A stretch of 64,000 nt of DNA from Ovoidimarina sediminis (GTDB taxonomy: Bacteria; Pseudomonadota; Alphaproteobacteria; Rhodobacterales; Rhodobacteraceae). The position numbers were made by a program, and so were the translations under genes. The stretch lies in assembly GCF_032586175.1 (NCBI RefSeq), contig NZ_JAWHTE010000015.1, forward strand, positions 1-64,000, read 5' to 3'. Below the pieces are notes generated by a model. That model made no database searches. It worked only from the letters and a program-made list of their open reading frames with translations, and had not been told where the DNA came from. Positions 7,973 through 17,006 of this stretch are shown here, piece by piece; the stretch's first letter is position 1, and each line of letters opens with the position of its first letter.

Positions 7973-8740
7973 GTGGAGCTTCGGCTCGAAGAGATCCGGC
8001 ATGCCTACGGTCAGACGGAGGTTCTGGACGGGATATCGCTTGATGTCCCGTCCGGCCAGATCCTGTGCCTGATCGGCCCGTCGGGCTGCGGGAAGTCGAC
8101 GCTGCTCAGGATCGCGGGCGGGCTTGAGCGCCCGGTGTCGGGGCGCGTCGTGCAGGTGGGTGAGCCCGAGGGATCGAGCCTGAACCCGCTGACCTACATC
8201 TTCCAGGATTTCGCGCTTCTGCCGTGGCGGAGCGTCGCGGGGAACGTGGCGCTGGTGCTCGAGGATCATGGGCTGAGCCGGGCCGAGATTGCCGAGATCA
8301 CAGAGGATGTGCTCACGCGCACCGGCCTGATCGACTTCCGCGAGGCCTTTCCGAAAAGCCTGTCGGGCGGCATGAAACAGCGGGTGGCGATTGCGCGCGC
8401 CCTTGCCGTGAAACCCGCGGTCTGGCTGATGGACGAACCGCTCTCGGCGCTCGATGCCCAGACGCGGGAGCTTTTGATGGACGATCTGGTGGGGCTCTGG
8501 ACGCGCGCGCCCTTCACGGCGATCTACGTGACCCACAACCTGGCCGAGGCCGTGCGGCTGGGCCACCGGATCGCCGTTCTCTCGCGGCGCCCGGGCCGCG
8601 TGCGCGAGATCGTCGAGGTCAGAACCCCGCTTGAGGCGCGTCGCACCGCCGACCCGCAGCTTGAGGCGCATCAGCGGCGGCTCTGGTCGCTGATCCGCGA
8701 TGAGGCGAAGGCTGCGGACCGGGAACTGATCGGTGGCTGA
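7973..8740 (+). CDS. ABC transporter ATP-binding protein (nitrate/sulfonate/taurine type)
   Basis: A 255-residue cytoplasmic ATPase powering the importer encoded around it. Walker A GPSGCGKS is at residues 35-42, the signature is LSGGMKQR, Walker B VWLMDEP, and the H-loop is VTHN. The start is GTG at 7973, one base after the stop of the binding-protein gene. It overlaps the permease gene by 8 bases. Closest in type to SsuB/TauB/ThiZ ATPases; specificity is set by the partner proteins. Confidence 0.93.
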   Translation: MELRLEEIRHAYGQTEVLDGISLDVPSGQILCLIGPSGCGKSTLLRIAGGLERPVSGRVVQVGEPEGSSLNPLTYIFQDFALLPWRSVAGNVALVLEDHGLSRAEIAEITEDVLTRTGLIDFREAFPKSLSGGMKQRVAIARALAVKPAVWLMDEPLSALDAQTRELLMDDLVGLWTRAPFTAIYVTHNLAEAVRLGHRIAVLSRRPGRVREIVEVRTPLEARRTADPQLEAHQRRLWSLIRDEAKAADRELIGG

Positions 8741-9530
8741 GCTGCGGGGGCGGGATGTGCCGTTTCGGGGCGGCGGGTTTCGCCCGGGGCATATCCGCTA
8801 CGTGGGCATCGCGGTCTTCGTCGTGCTGCTTCTTCTGATCGAGGCAGGGACGCGGGCCGGCTGGATCTCGAACCTCACGCTGCCCCGGCCAAGCGATGTG
8901 ATCGGCACGCTCTGGTCGCTGGCGAAGACCGGGCTTCTCTGGGAACATCTGATCCCGTCGGTGGGCCGGTTCCTGGTGGGCTCGGCCATGGGGGTCGGTG
9001 CCGGGATCGCCGTGGGCGTCGCCATCGGGCTTTTCAGCCTCGCGCGCGCCGGGCTCGTGCCGCTTGTCGCCGCGATCTTTCCGATCCCGAAAATCGCGCT
9101 TCTGCCCCTCTTCGTGATCTGGTTCGGGATCGGCGAGAGTTCGAAATACGCGCTGATCGCGCTTGGCACGTTCACGCCCACGGTCGTTGCGACCTATGGG
9201 GCTGTCGACAATGTGGACCGGGCGCTCATTCGCATGGGGCAGAGTTTCGGGCTGAGCTGGGCGTCGATCGTGCGAAAGATCGTGCTGCCCGGCGCGATGC
9301 CCGGCATCCTGTCGGGGCTGCGCGTTTCGCTTGCGATCGCGATCATCCTGCTGACCGCGGCCGAGATGATCGGGGCCCGCTACGGGATCGGGGCCTATGT
9401 GCTCGAGGCAGGATCGCTTTACGATCTCGAGCGGCTTTTCGCCGGTGTCGCCATCCTGTCGATCATGGGTGTCATCGTAAACTGGCTGGTGGGCCGGGCA
9501 GAGGCCTATCTTCTCCGCTGGCGCGGCTAG
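8733..9530 (+). CDS. ABC transporter permease (SsuC/TauC type)
   Basis: A 265-residue inner-membrane permease with about six hydrophobic segments and the EAA-like loop (MGQSFGLSWASIVRKIVLPGAMPGILSGLR) that docks on the ATPase. The GTG at 8733 lies within the end of the ATPase gene, so translation is probably coupled. It completes the three-gene importer. Its 3' end overlaps the convergent chpT gene by 4 bases. Confidence 0.92.
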   Translation: MAELRGRDVPFRGGGFRPGHIRYVGIAVFVVLLLLIEAGTRAGWISNLTLPRPSDVIGTLWSLAKTGLLWEHLIPSVGRFLVGSAMGVGAGIAVGVAIGLFSLARAGLVPLVAAIFPIPKIALLPLFVIWFGIGESSKYALIALGTFTPTVVATYGAVDNVDRALIRMGQSFGLSWASIVRKIVLPGAMPGILSGLRVSLAIAIILLTAAEMIGARYGIGAYVLEAGSLYDLERLFAGVAILSIMGVIVNWLVGRAEAYLLRWRG

Positions 9531-10171
9531 GGGCGGCCGATTGCCTCGAAGGTCAGGCGCACCGTATGGTCCGTTGTCTCGAGGTGAAGCGAAACGCTGG
9601 AATCGGCAGCCGCAAGCGGAAGAAGGGCGAAGTGAACATTTGCGGGAGAAATCTCGGCCTCGCTCTGGGGATCATGCAGGATCGACCAAAGCTGTGACTC
9701 GGCGCGCCTGCGTTCCGCGCGCCCCTCGATCACCCAGGAGGCGCCGTCAAGCCGCGCCTCGATGACGCCGCCGAACGGCATCTCGGTTTCGAAGCATTGC
9801 AGGGCGAGGAAGGCGATCTTGACAAGCGCCCGCGGCAGATCGCCCTCGATGCGCCAGTCAAAGCGCAGCCGGCCGCTGCGTCCAAGCCCCGTGACGATAT
9901 CGATAACTTCCGCGCGGGGCACCGTGGCACCTCCGGGCGCCGCGCCATAGGCGATGCGAAACAGCCGTATGCGGGCGTTCGCATGTTCCACGCTTTCCGA
10001 AATCAGCGCGATTTCGGGCGTGGCCCCCATTCCGGACATGGATAAAAGCTCGACCCCGTTGCCAATCGCCCCAAGTGGGCTGATGAGATCATGGCAAATT
10101 CGCGATCCCAGAAGCGCGTTTAGATCCCGTTCGGTGCGACGGCGCTGGCCAGTTGCTCCATCGGCGCTCAT
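9527..10171 (-). CDS. chpT: ChpT-type histidine phosphotransferase
   Basis: A 214-residue protein of the ChpT/DUF2328 family. ChpT relays phosphate from the kinase CckA to CtrA and CpdR in alphaproteobacterial cell-cycle and gene-transfer-agent control. The phospho-acceptor is His27 in RICHDLISPLGAIGNGVELL, followed by a degenerate HATPase-like C-terminal half without intact ATP-binding motifs, as expected. The ATG at 10171 leaves only 30 bases to the divergent DUF3553 gene. Two CtrA-type boxes elsewhere in the window fit the presence of this pathway. Confidence 0.85.
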   Translation of the reverse strand: MSADGATGQRRRTERDLNALLGSRICHDLISPLGAIGNGVELLSMSGMGATPEIALISESVEHANARIRLFRIAYGAAPGGATVPRAEVIDIVTGLGRSGRLRFDWRIEGDLPRALVKIAFLALQCFETEMPFGGVIEARLDGASWVIEGRAERRRAESQLWSILHDPQSEAEISPANVHFALLPLAAADSSVSLHLETTDHTVRLTFEAIGRP

Positions 10172-10201
10172 ACCGCGCACCAGTGGGGGAAGGGGGGTGA
10201 G

Positions 10202-10384
10202 ATGACGGGAATGAACGCGCTTCTGGAACCGGGGATGCTGGTGCGCCACCCAACGGAAGAGGCATGGGGGCTCGGGCAGGTCCAGTCGAATATCGGCGGA
10301 CGCATCACAATCAACTTCGAGAATGCCGGGAAAGTCGTGATAGACGGCCGTCTCATTGATCTGATCCCCGTGTATGACGCGTGA
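10202..10384 (+). CDS. DUF3553 family small protein
   Basis: A 60-residue conserved protein with the DUF3553 pattern GMLVRHPTEEAWGLGQVQSNIGGRITINFENAGKVV, probably a small beta-barrel. Its function is not known. The ATG at 10202 follows a run AAGGGGGGTGAG that can act as ribosome-binding site; the in-frame ATG at 10211 fits the usual family start and is possible. It is divergent from chpT with 30 bases between the start codons. Confidence 0.75.
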   Translation: MTGMNALLEPGMLVRHPTEEAWGLGQVQSNIGGRITINFENAGKVVIDGRLIDLIPVYDA

Positions 10385-10533
10385 TACAACCACCAGCAAC
10401 ACGAGCCGACAATAATACAACCTAAACGATAACGCAACCCGCCACGGCACGGGGAGATTGCGCAGACAGTGTTGCGCCCGTCCCGGTGCGCCATTAGAAC
10501 CAGCCCGCACTGCACGGCAGAACTGCGGGACAG

Positions 10534-11307
10534 ATGGACCGGTTCGACCCCAACCTAGCCCTGAAATGCGCGACCACGGAGGCCGACCGGCTGGGCGCCT
10601 ACCGTTTGCGCTATGACGTGTTCGTCAGCGAACTGGGCGGCGACGGCGCGCTTGTCGATCACGACCGGCGGCTGGAGATGGACCGGTTCGATCCCTTTTT
10701 CGACCAGATCATTCTTGTCGATACGCGGCGCGATCCGGCCACGCTCGATCACGTGGTGGGCGTCTACCGGGTGATGCGAGGGGAACAGGCGGCGCGGGCG
10801 GGGCAGTTCTATTCCGAGGATGAATACGACCTTGGGGTGTTGCGGGAAAGCGGGCGTTCGCTTCTGGAACTGGGGCGCTCCTGCGTGGCCGCCAGCCATC
10901 GAAACGGGGCGGCGATGCTTCAGCTCTGGCAAGGGCTTGCGGATTATGTGCGCGATTACCGGATCGATATCCTGTTCGGCGTGGCAAGCTTTCACGGCAC
11001 CGATGTCGCCTCTCTGGCAGAGCCCCTCTCGCTTCTTCACCACCGGCACCTGGCGCCCCCCGAATTGCGGGTCAGGGCGGTGGAAAGCGCCTATCAAAGG
11101 ATGGATCTCGTGCCCGAGGCGGACATCGACCGTCCGGCGGCGATGCGCGCGATCCCGACGCTCATCAAATCCTACCTCAAGCTCGGTGGCTGCGTGGGGG
11201 ACGGGGCGTTCATCGACTATCCGTTCAACACGATCGACGTCTGCCTGGTGATGGATACCGCGCGGCTCAGCGCCTCGGCGCAGGGCCGGTACGGGGCGGC
11301 GGGCTGA
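10534..11307 (+). CDS. olsB: L-ornithine N-acyltransferase (OlsB)
   Basis: A 257-residue GNAT-like acyltransferase that attaches a 3-hydroxyacyl chain from acyl carrier protein to the alpha-amino group of ornithine, making lyso-ornithine lipid. Family features are the R-LRYDVFV-EL start, VVGVYRVM, LELGRSCVA and GVASFHGTD. The length matches OlsB. It overlaps olsA by one base (TGATG), and that pairing is the strongest support for the ornithine-lipid assignment over other 'hemolysin-like' acyltransferases. Confidence 0.85.
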   Translation: MDRFDPNLALKCATTEADRLGAYRLRYDVFVSELGGDGALVDHDRRLEMDRFDPFFDQIILVDTRRDPATLDHVVGVYRVMRGEQAARAGQFYSEDEYDLGVLRESGRSLLELGRSCVAASHRNGAAMLQLWQGLADYVRDYRIDILFGVASFHGTDVASLAEPLSLLHHRHLAPPELRVRAVESAYQRMDLVPEADIDRPAAMRAIPTLIKSYLKLGGCVGDGAFIDYPFNTIDVCLVMDTARLSASAQGRYGAAG

Positions 11308-12143
11308 TGCCGAGCCCGGCGACATGGCATTCCGATCCGCCCGAAATGCCCCCGCTCGGCCCGGGGGGCTGGGCGCGGGTGGCGGGAAAGGGCACTGCGC
11401 TCGGCGCCGTGGTGTTCGGGGGGCTTCTGATCCTTCTTTTGATTCGCTTCGTCGAAAAGCCAGTGCACGGAACGCACCGGCCCTGGACGCCCTGGGTCAC
11501 GCAGGGCGTGTGCCGCGCCGCCTTCCTGATCCTTGGGATCACGCACCGCACCCACGGGGCGCGGATGTCCGAACCGGGGGCGGTGGTGGCGAACCATGCC
11601 TCCTGGCTCGATATCTTCGCGCTGAATGCCCGAAAGCGTGTGTATTTCGTTTCCAAGGCCGAGGTGGCGGGGTGGCCCGGCATCGGCTGGCTCGCACGCG
11701 CGACCGGTACGGTCTTTATCGAAAGGGTGGCGCAGAAGGCGGTGGCGCAACGCGACGTCTTCCGCACGCGGCTCACGGCCGGGCACAAGCTTCTGTTCTT
11801 CCCCGAGGGCACGTCTTCGGATGGGCTGAGGGTTCTTCCCTTCAAATCAACGCTTTTTGCGGCGTTCTTCAGCGACGAGCTGCGCGATCTGATGCATCTG
11901 CAACCGGTAACGGTGGTCTATACCGCACCGGATGGCGCCGATCCCCGCTTCTATGGATGGTGGGGGGATATGGGGTTTGGCGAGCACCTGTTGCAGGTGC
12001 TGGGGGCCCCGCGCCATGGGGCGGTCGACATCCATTACCATGCGCCGGTGAAAGTGGGCGATTTCGCGGATCGCAAGACGCTGGCGCGCTATGCCGAAGG
12101 GCAGGTGCGCTCGGCCTTTCCCGAGGTCGCGGAACTCAGCTGA
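11307..12143 (+). CDS. olsA: Lyso-ornithine lipid O-acyltransferase (OlsA)
   Basis: A 278-residue membrane-bound PlsC-family acyltransferase. A hydrophobic segment near residues 28-46 anchors it; the catalytic NHASWLD (NHX4D type) and the FPEGTSSDG acyl-acceptor motif are intact. In the olsBA context it would esterify lyso-ornithine lipid to ornithine lipid, a phosphate-free membrane lipid; OlsA can also acylate lysophosphatidate. It is translationally coupled to olsB. The last 8 bases overlap the convergent ThiE-like gene. Confidence 0.85.
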   Translation: MPSPATWHSDPPEMPPLGPGGWARVAGKGTALGAVVFGGLLILLLIRFVEKPVHGTHRPWTPWVTQGVCRAAFLILGITHRTHGARMSEPGAVVANHASWLDIFALNARKRVYFVSKAEVAGWPGIGWLARATGTVFIERVAQKAVAQRDVFRTRLTAGHKLLFFPEGTSSDGLRVLPFKSTLFAAFFSDELRDLMHLQPVTVVYTAPDGADPRFYGWWGDMGFGEHLLQVLGAPRHGAVDIHYHAPVKVGDFADRKTLARYAEGQVRSAFPEVAELS

Positions 12144-12765
12144 GCCCGGCCTTCAGCGTGGCCAGCGCCTGTGCGGCATCGGGGGTGTTCCAGATCTCTT
12201 CCCCGATCGCGAAGAAATCGGTCACGTCGCGCAGCGAACGGATCGCGTCGGCATCGATCCCGCCTTCGGCGACAACCGGAACCTCGATCATCTCGCTCCA
12301 CCACGCGAAAAGCTCGCGCTCCGCGAAGGTGCCGTCGCCGAGGCCCGAGGCGGTGACGGGACCGAAGCTCACGTAATCCGCGCCCTGTTCGCCTGCGGTC
12401 ATCCCGTCATGGCGGGACCGGCCGCAGAAGGCGCCGACGATCGCATCGCCGCCAAGCGCCTTGCGCGCGGCGCGGACGGAACGCGACCCATCGGTCAGGT
12501 GCACCCCGTCAAGCCCAAGCCGTTCGGCCAGCCCGATATGCGTATCGATCACGCAGGCCACGTCGGCGCGGTGGCAGACCTCGCGCACCGCGTCGGCGGC
12601 ACGTGCGATCCGATCCTCGTCGCGGGTGGCAAGGGCAAGGCGCACGCAGGCAACCGCATGGGCGTCAAGCACGTCGTCAAGCCGGGCTGGAAATTCGGAC
12701 AGTTCGAATTCCGGCGGCGTGACGAGGTAGATCTGCGGCGTGTCCGCCTCCTGGGCTCCGGCCAT
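12136..12765 (-). CDS. ThiE/TenI-family thiamine phosphate synthase-like protein
   Basis: A 209-residue TIM-barrel protein with ThiE/TenI hallmarks: CVIDTHIGLAERLGLDGVHL, the GADYVSFGPV strand and the VVAEGGIDADAI phosphate-binding turn. True ThiE joins the pyrimidine and thiazole moieties of thiamine. No other thi gene lies nearby, so it may be a TenI-like paralogue rather than the housekeeping enzyme. It follows a TfoX-like gene on the same strand after 68 bases. Confidence 0.75.
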   Translation of the reverse strand: MAGAQEADTPQIYLVTPPEFELSEFPARLDDVLDAHAVACVRLALATRDEDRIARAADAVREVCHRADVACVIDTHIGLAERLGLDGVHLTDGSRSVRAARKALGGDAIVGAFCGRSRHDGMTAGEQGADYVSFGPVTASGLGDGTFAERELFAWWSEMIEVPVVAEGGIDADAIRSLRDVTDFFAIGEEIWNTPDAAQALATLKAGLS

Positions 12766-12833
12766 GGCTGGCTCCTATTTCGCGCTTCCCGGGGCTATAG
12801 CCGGAAATCTTGTCCTGCGCCAAGGGGTTGCAG

Positions 12834-13163
12834 CTACTTGGGCGGCAGGGATTGCGCATGGGCCAGGGCAAGCGAAAAGACGGCGCCCCGCCGCGTGTCG
12901 TCGGCGATCAGATCGTCGGTGACGTCGACCATGCCGCCCATGGGCCGGCCCGTGAAGGTCATCGGCCCCGTTCCGGGCACGTCCTGCGCCTCTGCCTCGC
13001 GCGTCTTGCCGACGCGGTACAGGCCCCCGCCCGAATGGACGCCGCAGACCATGTTGCCGGACAGGAGGAAACAAAGGCCCCCGAACATCCTGCGCTCACT
13101 CACTCCGTCGATCCCGTCGAAATCGCCGCGCATGATTTCCGCCAGTCCCTCGTCATAGGCCAT
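12834..13163 (-). CDS. TfoX N-terminal domain protein
   Basis: A 109-residue protein consisting only of the TfoX/Sxy N-terminal domain (MAYDEGLAEIMRGDFDG, RRMFGGLCFLLSGNMVCGV). In gammaproteobacteria full-length Sxy/TfoX promotes competence gene expression through CRP; stand-alone N-terminal domains are widespread in alphaproteobacteria and uncharacterised. The ATG at 13163 is preceded by GGCAAGGAGG. It is divergent from trmJ. Confidence 0.8.
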   Translation of the reverse strand: MAYDEGLAEIMRGDFDGIDGVSERRMFGGLCFLLSGNMVCGVHSGGGLYRVGKTREAEAQDVPGTGPMTFTGRPMGGMVDVTDDLIADDTRRGAVFSLALAHAQSLPPK

Positions 13164-13238
13164 GGCCGCCTCCTTGCCTCGTGGGTGCGTGAAGCGTAAC
13201 ACGCCGCGACAGGCTTTCAGAGTGGTAACGGCCCCCAG

Positions 13239-14000
13239 ATGACTCAACCCAGTTTCGTGCTCGTGCGCCCGCAGATGGGCGAGAATATCGGGGCGGCCGC
13301 GCGCGCCATGTGGAATTTCGGGCTGGATCGGATGGCTATTGTCGATCCGCGCGACGGCTGGCCGAACCAGAAGGCGGTGGCAATGGCAAGCGGGGCAGGG
13401 CGGCTTCTGGATGCCGCGCTCCTGTCGTCCGATCTTCCGGGGGCGGTGAGGAATGCCGGTTACGTCTTCGCGACGACGGCGCGACAGCGCGGGCTGACGA
13501 AGCCCGTTTTCTCGCCCGAGGAGGCGATGGCAGAGGCTGCACGGCTCATCGCCTCGGGCACTCCGGTGTCGGTGCTGTTCGGGCCGGAACGCGCCGGGCT
13601 GGAAAACACCGATATCGCTCAGGCCAATGCGATCATCACCGTGCCCGTGAACCCGGATTTTCCCTCGCTCAACCTCGCGCAATGCGTGCTGCTGTGCGCC
13701 TATGAATGGCGGCGGGCAACGACGGAGGTGACGCCGCGCGAAACAGAGATGGCGGGCACCGACTGGGCACGGCACGAAGAGGTGGAGGCGCTGGCCGATC
13801 ACTACGAACGGCGGCTTGACGAGGCGGGGTTCTTCTTCCCGCCCGAGAAGGCCGCGGGCATGAAGGTCACGCTCCGCAACCTCTGGAGCCGGATGCCGCT
13901 CACGCGCGCCGACGCGCAGATCCTGCACGGCATCCTGCGGCAGATGGTCCGCTGGAAGGAGCGCGGCTCACGGGTGGACCAGGCGGGCCCTGACGCTTAG
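13239..14000 (+). CDS. trmJ: tRNA/rRNA methyltransferase, SpoU family (TrmJ-like)
   Basis: A 253-residue SPOUT-class 2'-O-methyltransferase. The knotted SAM site shows VRPQMGENIGAAARAMWNFG, VLFGPERAGLEN and PVNPDFPSLNLAQCVLL. The last motif and the C-terminal helical tail fit TrmJ, which methylates position 32 of the tRNA anticodon loop. Other TrmH-type substrates remain possible. ctaA follows 31 bases downstream. Confidence 0.85.
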   Translation: MTQPSFVLVRPQMGENIGAAARAMWNFGLDRMAIVDPRDGWPNQKAVAMASGAGRLLDAALLSSDLPGAVRNAGYVFATTARQRGLTKPVFSPEEAMAEAARLIASGTPVSVLFGPERAGLENTDIAQANAIITVPVNPDFPSLNLAQCVLLCAYEWRRATTEVTPRETEMAGTDWARHEEVEALADHYERRLDEAGFFFPPEKAAGMKVTLRNLWSRMPLTRADAQILHGILRQMVRWKERGSRVDQAGPDA

Positions 14001-14031
14001 GTAGCGGGGAACGGAAAAGGCGAGGCGATCC

Positions 14032-15171
14032 ATGGCCGAAAAACGCAGCATCTTCGAAGAGGTGGGCACCGAAAAATCCGCCGCCGCAAGGCCGGCCGGG
14101 GGCATGATCGACGCCTCGCGCGGCGGCGCGCGCGGCGCGATCCGCATCTGGCTGATGGCGCTTTTCGCGCTGGTCGTCGTGATGATCGCGGTGGGCGGGC
14201 TGACGCGGCTGACCGATTCAGGACTTTCGATCACTGAGTGGGCGCCGATCTCGGGTGCGGTGCCGCCGATGACGGCCGCCGATTGGGAGGCCGAGTTCGA
14301 GGCCTATCGCGCGATCCCCGAATACCAGCTTCAGAACCGCGGGATGAGCCTTGAGGAGTTCAAGACGATCTACTGGTGGGAATGGGGGCATCGCCAGCTT
14401 GGCCGGGTGATCGGCCTTGTCTGGGCCGTGGGCTTCCTCGGCTTTCTCGCCACGCGCAAGATCCCAACGGGATGGACGGGGCCCCTCTTCCTGCTGGGCG
14501 GTCTTGGCGGGCTTCAGGGGGCGATCGGCTGGTGGATGGTGTCCTCCGGCCTCGGCGAGGGGATGCTCGACGTGGCAAGCTACAGGCTGGCCATACACCT
14601 CGGCCTCGCCTTCGTGATCCTGGGGCTGATTGCCTGGTACATCTTCGCGCTCGGCCGCCGGGAAACCGATCTGATGCAGGCCCGCCGGGGGCGGGAACGC
14701 AAGCTCTGGGTCACAGGCACCGGCTTCATGCATCTCGCGATGCTTCAGATCCTTCTGGGCGCGCTCGTGGCGGGGATCGATGCGGGACGGAACTATACCG
14801 ACTGGCCCCTGATGGCCGGTGGCTTTCTCCCACCCCAGCCGTTTGATTTACAGCCGGTCTGGCGCAATTTCTTCGAGGATGACGGGCTGGTCCAGTTCAT
14901 GCACCGGATCGCCGGGTACATCCTCTTTCTATACGGCGTGCTCGCCTGGGCACGGGCGCGGAAATCGCCCAACCGGCGCACGCGCTTCGCCTTCAACGCG
15001 GTCTTCGCGATGCTAAGCGTTCAGGTGCTTCTGGGGATCGTCACCGTCCTTTATTCTGCCCCCTGGCATATCGCGATCGTGCACCAGGTGGGCGCCGTGG
15101 CGCTCTGGGTTCTGATCCTCAGGGCGCGGTTCCTCGCGGGTTATCCGCTCGCCCAATCCGTCCGGGGGTAG
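14032..15171 (+). CDS. ctaA: Heme A synthase (COX15/CtaA family)
   Basis: A 379-residue inner-membrane protein with about eight membrane segments that oxidises heme O to heme A for aa3-type cytochrome oxidase. The soluble N-terminal stretch is followed by GGLTRLTDSGLSITEWAPISG, and conserved His residues for heme binding occur in WEWGHRQLGR, AIHLGLAF, FMHRIAGY and AIVHQVGAVAL. The length and motifs fit the alphaproteobacterial type 2 enzyme. The M32 peptidase gene starts 3 bases later. Confidence 0.95.
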   Translation: MAEKRSIFEEVGTEKSAAARPAGGMIDASRGGARGAIRIWLMALFALVVVMIAVGGLTRLTDSGLSITEWAPISGAVPPMTAADWEAEFEAYRAIPEYQLQNRGMSLEEFKTIYWWEWGHRQLGRVIGLVWAVGFLGFLATRKIPTGWTGPLFLLGGLGGLQGAIGWWMVSSGLGEGMLDVASYRLAIHLGLAFVILGLIAWYIFALGRRETDLMQARRGRERKLWVTGTGFMHLAMLQILLGALVAGIDAGRNYTDWPLMAGGFLPPQPFDLQPVWRNFFEDDGLVQFMHRIAGYILFLYGVLAWARARKSPNRRTRFAFNAVFAMLSVQVLLGIVTVLYSAPWHIAIVHQVGAVALWVLILRARFLAGYPLAQSVRG

Positions 15172-15174
15172 CCG

Positions 15175-16647
15175 ATGACAGCCTATGACGACCTGATGGC
15201 GTTCCAGCGCGAGACAGAGGCGCTGGCGCAGATCGCGGGCCGCCTGTCCTGGGATCAGGAAACCATGATGCCGCCCGGCGCGGCGGTGCAACGCGCGGAA
15301 GAGATGGCGGCGATCGAAACCGTGCTGCATGCCCGCCGCACCGATCCGCGGCTGGGAGAGTGGCTGGCGGCGGCCGAGCCTGCGGATGCGGTGGCCGAAG
15401 CACAACTGCGCGAGATCCGCCGCTCCTATGACCGGCAGACCAAGGTGCCCGCGCGGCTTGCCGCCGAAATCGCGCGGATAACGAGCCTCGCGCAGGGCAT
15501 CTGGGCCGAGGCGCGGGCGAACGAAGACTGGGAGGCCTTTGCACCGACGCTTCAAACGATCGTGCGGCTGGCGCGGGAGGAAGGCGCGGCGATGGCGGAC
15601 GGGGGCGATCCTTACGCCGCGCTGCTCGCGGGGTATGAGCCGGGAACCTCGCCTGAAGAGATCGCGGCGCTATTCGATGCGCTGCGCCCGGGCCTCGTGT
15701 CGCTTCGCGAGGCGATCCTCGGGACGGAGATCACGCCCCCCGCGCTTGATCGCGAGTTCCCCGAAGAGGCACAGATCGCCCTGTCGCGCGAGGTTGCGCA
15801 GGCTTTCGGCTACAACTTCGCCCATGGCCGCATCGACAAGGCGGTGCACCCGTTTTCCTCCGGATCGGGGCTCGATGTCCGGATCACCACGCGCACCGCG
15901 CCGCATGACCCTTTCAACTGCGTCTATTCGACGATCCACGAGGTGGGGCACGCGACCTATGAACAGGCCGTCTCACGCGACTACCTGCTGACGCCCTTGG
16001 GGCAGGGCGCCTCGATGGGCGTGCATGAAAGCCAGAGCCGGATCTACGAAAACCAGCTTGGCCGCTCCGCCCCCTTCACCGCCTGGCTGTTCGGGCGCAT
16101 GCAGGCGGCCTTCGGCGGGTTCGGGGTGGAAGATGCGGAAGCCTTCTATGCCCTCGTGAACCGGGTCGAGCCCGGCTTCATCCGCACCGAGGCGGACGAG
16201 GTGCATTACAACCTCCACATCATGATGCGCTTCGATCTGGAGCGCGCCCTGATCGCGGGGGATCTGGCGGTGGCCGATCTGCCCGACGCGTGGAACGCGC
16301 GGTTTCTGGCGGATTTCGGGAAGGCGGTGGACCGGCCCTCGAACGGATGCCTGCAGGATGTGCACTGGTCGGTCGGGCTGTTCGGCTATTTCCCGACCTA
16401 TACGCTGGGCAACATCTATGCGGGCGCGCTGTATGCCGCCCTGCGGGAGGCCTGCCCCGATCTCGACACGGGCCTTGCCCGGGGCGACACGGGCGCGGCG
16501 ACGGCCTGGCTGCGCGAGAACCTGCAACAGCACGGGGCGCTTCGCACGCCCGCCGAAACGATCCGCGCGGCAACGGGCCAAGCGCCGCAGGTGGGGCCGC
16601 TTCTGGGATATCTCGGTGAGAAATTCGGGGCGCTCTATCGGCTCTGA
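15175..16647 (+). CDS. Carboxypeptidase, peptidase family M32
   Basis: A 490-residue zinc carboxypeptidase, mostly helical and cytoplasmic, that trims C-terminal residues. The HEXXH zinc motif is HEVGH at residues 255-259, and the family-specific HESQS follows at 284-288. GYFPTYTLGNIYAGALY and the late GRWLRENL-like helix also match M32. It starts 3 bases after ctaA stops, so they are likely co-transcribed, though no functional link is known. Confidence 0.95.
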   Translation: MTAYDDLMAFQRETEALAQIAGRLSWDQETMMPPGAAVQRAEEMAAIETVLHARRTDPRLGEWLAAAEPADAVAEAQLREIRRSYDRQTKVPARLAAEIARITSLAQGIWAEARANEDWEAFAPTLQTIVRLAREEGAAMADGGDPYAALLAGYEPGTSPEEIAALFDALRPGLVSLREAILGTEITPPALDREFPEEAQIALSREVAQAFGYNFAHGRIDKAVHPFSSGSGLDVRITTRTAPHDPFNCVYSTIHEVGHATYEQAVSRDYLLTPLGQGASMGVHESQSRIYENQLGRSAPFTAWLFGRMQAAFGGFGVEDAEAFYALVNRVEPGFIRTEADEVHYNLHIMMRFDLERALIAGDLAVADLPDAWNARFLADFGKAVDRPSNGCLQDVHWSVGLFGYFPTYTLGNIYAGALYAALREACPDLDTGLARGDTGAATAWLRENLQQHGALRTPAETIRAATGQAPQVGPLLGYLGEKFGALYRL

Positions 16648-16709
16648 CCTTGGCCTTTGCGTTACGCTCACGCTAAATGGCTGCCAAACCACAGGATCGC
16701 AGGGACGCC

Positions 16710-16970
16710 ATGCCAAAAGTTGAAGACCTTGCCGACGATCTGGCGCAACGGGCGCTCGATCTCGAGGACGAAACCGGGGACGAAACGGTGATCAAGAAGG
16801 TGGGGGATGCGCTTGCCTCGCTCTCGCCGACATTTGAAGAGGCCTACAACACGGCGATCCGGATGCGGCGGGCGGAGCGGCGGGGCCTGGCCGTGATCCG
16901 CAGCATCGAAAAGGGAACGGCGCCACCGGCGCTACCGCCGAGGTTCGAGGACGATCCGGGGGGGCATTGA
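16710..16970 (+). CDS. Small conserved-looking protein of unknown function
   Basis: An 86-residue, strongly acidic then basic protein with no domain I recognise, predicted largely helical and without signal peptide or membrane segment. I chose ATG 16710 because AGGGA lies 5 bases before it; the in-frame ATG at 16677 has no ribosome-binding site. It follows the M32 gene in the same direction and could be its operon partner. Confidence 0.55.
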   Translation: MPKVEDLADDLAQRALDLEDETGDETVIKKVGDALASLSPTFEEAYNTAIRMRRAERRGLAVIRSIEKGTAPPALPPRFEDDPGGH

Positions 16971-17006
16971 ACCTTAGATTGCCCGGAATAGAGGGGCGTC
17001 AGCCCC

